NCBI GenBank assembly: GCA_028023455.1
Contig: JAQFVV010006652.1
Span: 1-64,000 of the forward strand
DNA: 64,000 nt
Origin: Epiperipatus broadwayi
Lineage: Eukaryota > Onychophora > Udeonychophora > Euonychophora > Peripatidae
Direction of reading: 5' to 3'
Under the pieces are notes generated by a model, which made no database searches, had not been told where the DNA came from, and was given only the letters and a program-made list of their open reading frames with translations. Within the stretch, counting starts at the first letter, position 1. Each line of letters begins with the position of its first letter. Both the position numbers and the translations under genes were made by a program. Of this stretch, positions 59,995 to 64,000 are shown piece after piece.

Positions 59995-60715
59995 CACTAA
60001 CGCTAAGAAGATTAATATTGAGAAGAGTATACAACAGAATTACTATTTTCAAAACTTTCTATAGCAGTTTTACAAGAACTATTTTATTTTATGAATTAAA
60101 ATGAGAAGCTAGGAAATTCAGGAAATATTGCAAAAGTTATCAGATGAAAGTAACAAAGTGAAACTGAAAATAAATACTAAAAAGATTAATATAATGTGCA
60201 ATGTATTTTCTCAGAAAAATAATAATAAAGATTTTGGTCAGATTATCAATACAGATGAAAAAATATTGGGTGAAACTAATCATAGAATTAAAACTTTGAT
60301 GGAGTGATTTTAATAAATTAATATTAAAAGAAAATAAGCCTGTGTGTGAAAAGGGACTACAGACCATTCAACGACATATGGAGTAATGTATAATGGAAAT
60401 AACAAGAAGAAGCCAAAATTGAAATACTGGGTGGAAAAGAAAACAGTCATTGACATCGATGAAAAAAATTAAGAAACAGAATCAAAGCTAAGCTGAACAT
60501 ATTGCTAGATTAAATTATAATAAACAGATGGTTGACATTTTAAATTGGATCCCAAGAGATGATAAAAATCTAAAAAAACCTACATATGAGATGGATAAAT
60601 AAAATATGGAAGTTTATTGGTGTGACATAAAAAGAAAATATGGATCAAAGTAACTAGATAAAACTTTTAAACTACAGTGAACTCAAAATGGTTGAAAATG
60701 ATGATAATATATACT
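59995..60715 (+). pseudogene. RTE-like LINE fragment, strongly decayed
   Basis: Starts with a segment resembling KINIEKGVRQGDSISPKLF (here LRRVYNRITIFKTF). It jumps to the LQEMLQ/LSDESN region, then runs through NTDEKILGETNHRIK, the RWLDILNWIPRD-like region and a GATGATGATAA 3' tail near 60698-60708. It has several internal deletions and stops. Nothing is translated from it. Confidence 0.65.
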
Positions 60716-60770
60716 TTACTTATAAGTAGATTTCTTCTATCTTGCATATATTACTATGTATAATATAAAC

Positions 60771-61010
60771 CAGTAAACATCACATGATCACCATCTCTTA
60801 TACTAGTACATAACTGTTATTAAACAGGCAAAACTCTCCATACAGTAGTGCCACCCTGTGCCAACCAGAGTAATCAACAGATGCCATAGGCTTGTGCATA
60901 AAATCCCCATCTAGTGCCTACTCATCCAACACCCCCAGACTAGTTTCTGGCTTGTGGACTTCGTCAATGAGGAGCCTTGGGTCTGAGAGCACTGCACCTA
61001 GATCTTAGAA
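60771..61010 (-). mobile_element. hammerhead-bearing retroposon, copy H3
   Basis: Minus-strand copy from TCTAAGATCTAGGTGCAG (about 61010) to the GGAGAGTTTTGCCTG segment (about 60830). It is followed by a tail GTTATGTACTAGTATAAGAG...GATCATGTGATGTTTAC (60771-60825) also seen after the palindrome at 32727. Core on the minus strand: UUGACGA (C3 changed to U), GAAAC, GUC. Helix I UCCUCA/UGGGGG and the CUC/GAG and AGUGC/GCACU pairs are kept; ACCCAA/UUGGAU has one mismatch. Confidence 0.7.
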
Positions 61011-63299
61011 TTTATATGTGTGTGTGTATGTTAATGATTTCTTTCAACAATAGTTTTTTCTGTTTATGCTTTTATACATATATATAATAAGTATACAGTA
61101 GAAATATGCCAGATTATTATGGGAATTGGATTCACATATAAAGATTTCCTTGCAAAAACATTTTGATTAACTCAAACAAACAATTCATCTTCCTATGGTT
61201 TTCAATGTGTCTTTATTTTATATACTATCTAAACTTCATGTGCAATAAATACTATGCATTCATGATCTACAGATCACAACAGAGAGCTCTAGTGCATTTG
61301 CACCTCTGGTTGCCCCAAATTTAATTATCATAAAAGTTGCTTGTAATTTTTTTTTGATTGCCAACCTCTTAAGTTATATTCTTCAATATTTATAGCTTTG
61401 TTAAGAAATTATCAAATGAATAAACGGAAAATTATAAAATTAAATATTTTTCTTTTTAACAAAACCAATATTATAATTGTAATACAATTGCTGTTATTGT
61501 TTAACTCACATTTATTAAAATAAAATAGTGTCAAAAATAGTTTCTTAATTAAAAATTTTTTAAATTTTTGTAAGTATAAAATAGTGAAAACAATTTTTAT
61601 TCTTATATATCCATTAAAATTAAACATCTTCTATTTACAAAAATAATTTTTTCCCCTAAATTAGAAATTGAGACTTTCATCAGAAATCAAACAACCTATT
61701 TTTGTTAGAGATAGATTTTTATTTAAATTTAATACATTAAAGATCAGCCTTTCAAGCTACTGTGCATGCACTTTTTACAAGTGTTAATAGTAAATGAATA
61801 CTTTTACTCCAACACAAGACATAGTATTTAAGAAAGAATAAAATGAATCCACTTATTCTTTCCAATCCAAATGCTTATATGTGGGCAAATCTTAAGTACT
61901 TTAAATAATTTATTTCAAAATAACACTAATATTATGCTTTAGTTAATTAATATTTAAGCTATGGTAGACATTATTTGAATATTTATATAAGTAACTTTTG
62001 CACATGCTTATTTCTCAGCATTTAAAATTTTAAATATATATACACACATACTATCAATTTTACTAAACTACTGTGTTTTGTTGCCCATGAGACAATCCAT
62101 CCTGGTTGTATTTATATGTTAGACTATTTCAAACATCTGAGTGCTGAATGTCTTTAGAAAAATGTAACTTTATTTAAATATTCCAAATATATAAATTAAA
62201 TTAAATTTTTCAAAGACTTTCAATACCCATATTAAATGATAGAAATAATCCAACATATAAATACAACTAAAACACCATCATCACAAACCTTCAGGAAAAC
62301 AATCCAACCTGGTGTATTATCCAACTAATCTAAGATTTACACTAAAAAGTGTTAAATGGTCGTTGTTCAAAGGTCATTTAACCACAAAAGTAACAGGTGA
62401 AGCTTTGATCCAAAGCTCTTAAGTACATCACAATAGTAGGATAAAAACTCTACTGAGTAAAGAACCAGGAAAAATTCTAATTCAAATCATATCATCTGAA
62501 TAACAAATGATAAGTTAAAACAATACTTTGGACACATTCAATCACACTACCCAGATTTGCATTATTTAATTCTGCAACAGATCAAAAATTAAGTTGAAAC
62601 AATTATTGTAACATCACAAATAATTAGTGGTTGGCTGAATATAGTCTAAAACTAGTTTGATAACTACACACAAATTTTATTAACAGTGTAATAAAATATT
62701 TAAAGAATATGGTTTGTTGTTGCTCAAAATAAAAATAATTACTGAATGTAAGATAGACATATTAATACCCTAATTGATTTTTAACTGAAAATGTCTCATG
62801 AAAATGCACTATTATGGTAAATTAAAAAAATTTAAATTGATATTTATTATAACAAGAAATTATTTTTAAAAATGGTTGCACCAACCCAAATAATATTAAG
62901 TAGTCTAAGTAATAAGACTGAATTATATTATTAATAATTTGCCATTACTTGACATTATTTAAATTCAATTTACTTTAGTATCTTGTAATTGTAGCAACAT
63001 GTTAATGTAATACAAAAATTCATAAAAACACTATATGGGTAAATGAAGAGATGAGAAAGGAAAGCAGAACAAAAAAAGTGAAGAAAATATATATATTTAA
63101 ATAACATAAAACAGCTATCAATATATTTAATTTTCCAAACTTTAATAACAAAATCTCATTTAAATTCATGTTCTGTGTGTTTTGGTGTAATAGTTGAATG
63201 ATAGAATGTCCAGTTGTTATGGTACTCAATCTTCTTATGAATTTCCAAGCTATAAACCATTTAATTATTATTTCTATGTACAATTATATGATTATAGCA
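61011..63299. other. AT-rich DNA, no gene recognised
   Basis: 2.3 kb without a recognisable element. (TG)n at 61017-61025. Confidence 0.4.
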
Positions 63300-63460
63300 T
63301 GATAAAATAATGCATCCATTTGTCATGCCTGTGATCTGGATTCAAATCTGGATCAGGTAACATTTGAAAAATTTTCAAGTTCTTATCAGGTTTAGTATTT
63401 GTCTTTCATATATCCAGCCCATATATTATCTAGATAACCATCTAATACTGGTCAGTAAAT
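63300..63460 (+). mobile_element. SINE-like repeat, family D
   Basis: GTGATCTGGATTCAAATCTGG (B-box-like), ACATTTGAAAAATTTTC, then CCAGCCCATATATTATCTAG and CTGGTCAGTAAATC. Matches the tail of the 24690 copy. A vaguer tRNA-like stretch (63190-63290) lies just before it. Confidence 0.4.
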
Positions 63461-63630
63461 CAAAAATTGAAAAAAAAACTAAAGATGTCAATTCTACAGA
63501 GTGATGTCTTCTCCTTCATCATACATTTACAAAAGACTACTGGGAAGGACATTGCATGAAGAGGAGAATTAAAAGCTGTTTTAGTTTTAGTTTTTTTTTT
63601 ATATAGATATATATTACTACTCATCAGCAG

Positions 63631-64000
63631 TAAATTTTGGATTTCAACCAACGAAAAGAACAAGCTGCATTTAAAAGTAGTTTTAGTACAGTGGATCATA
63701 TTCACATATTGAGAGAAGTTATAGAAAGAAGCAATAAATATGAATTGCCATTATGCTTTGGATTTGTAGAATATGAAAAGGCATTCGCTTTTCTAAGCAT
63801 TTCTTTGTGATTAAGGCATTGCATTATCAAAGTATAGAACCAGGATATAGTTATATCCTGAAAAATATTTATAGAAATACACCAGCAATAATTAGATTAC
63901 ATAATGATACTAGAAAAATTAACATTGAGAAGAGTATATGACAGGGTGATTCCACATCTTCAAAACATTTTACAACAGTTCTGTAAGTATTTGTGGATCT
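63631..64000 (+). pseudogene. RTE-like LINE fragment running off the window end
   Basis: Aligns base by base with 41131-41506 of the full element, covering the RT from the TLDFHQPREQAGF region through motif A (FVEYEKAF) to the motif B region, where the copy has TATGACAGGGTGATTCC. It begins abruptly at about 63631, so it is 5'-truncated, and it continues past 64000. It is the least diverged of the partial copies but has premature stops. Confidence 0.75.

Overview
The window looks like a non-coding, transposon-filled stretch of a very AT-rich animal genome. It is dominated by A/T, with many (TA)n, (CA)n and (GATGAT)n tracts and rare isolated oligo-G runs. There is no bacterial gene organisation. 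The only host-gene evidence is one spliced exon on the minus strand at 6067-6145. It has a good acceptor and donor and a single open frame, and encodes a SKKDWHDYKQIALDLVRK-like peptide that resembles the stem region of polypeptide N-acetylgalactosaminyltransferases of the GALNT10 type. Much of the window could therefore be intron or flank of that gene. The species cannot be fixed from this; an invertebrate with large introns is the most I can say.

Almost everything else recognisable is mobile DNA. Non-LTR retrotransposons: a near-complete but frameshifted RTE-like LINE (about 39044-42326, plus), whose 5'-truncated relatives lie at 2829-3340(-), 22885-23483(-), 44570-44800 and 45975-46345 (+, split by later DNA), 59995-60715(+) and 63631-64000(+). 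Remnants of other LINE families lie at 19545-20750(-), 52370-54800(+) and 43880-44330(-). LTR-type: a solo LTR at 12694-13284 with a 5-bp target duplication, and two long elements ending TGTAACG/CGTTACA at 14229-16445 and about 47860-49743. DNA transposon derivatives: a hAT MITE with a perfect 8-bp duplication (4713-5079), a 1.8-kb piggyBac-like foldback with TTAA ends (30611-32418), and several palindromic or TIR elements at about 9322, 26847, 32727, 47151, 52549 and 54078. SINE-like: tRNA-headed elements of at least three head types, two of which share a common body, plus another tail family. Satellites: a 60-bp array (17800-18045), an exact 97-bp duplication (10214-10408), and diverged 110-bp, 59-bp and 200-bp arrays.

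The most interesting element is a short retroposon-like family (20268, 34034, 56336(-), 60785(-), with a divergent relative inside 54078-54361). Its centre folds as a hammerhead-ribozyme-like motif: CUGAYGA, a short helix II, GAAA, a minimal helix III, then GUC. It is enclosed in a long helix I supported by compensatory changes between copies. One copy has a perfect 15-bp target-site duplication, as expected of reverse-transcription-based insertion. This resembles the hammerheads known from Penelope-like elements and retrozymes, but helix II has a non-canonical A.A closing pair, so activity is uncertain.

The elements are nested: a hammerhead element sits inside a LINE remnant, a palindrome and a TIR element sit inside another LINE, and a hairpin element lies inside both the piggyBac foldback and a tandem array. 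The order of insertions can therefore be read directly. All identities come from reading the sequence alone; no database search was possible.
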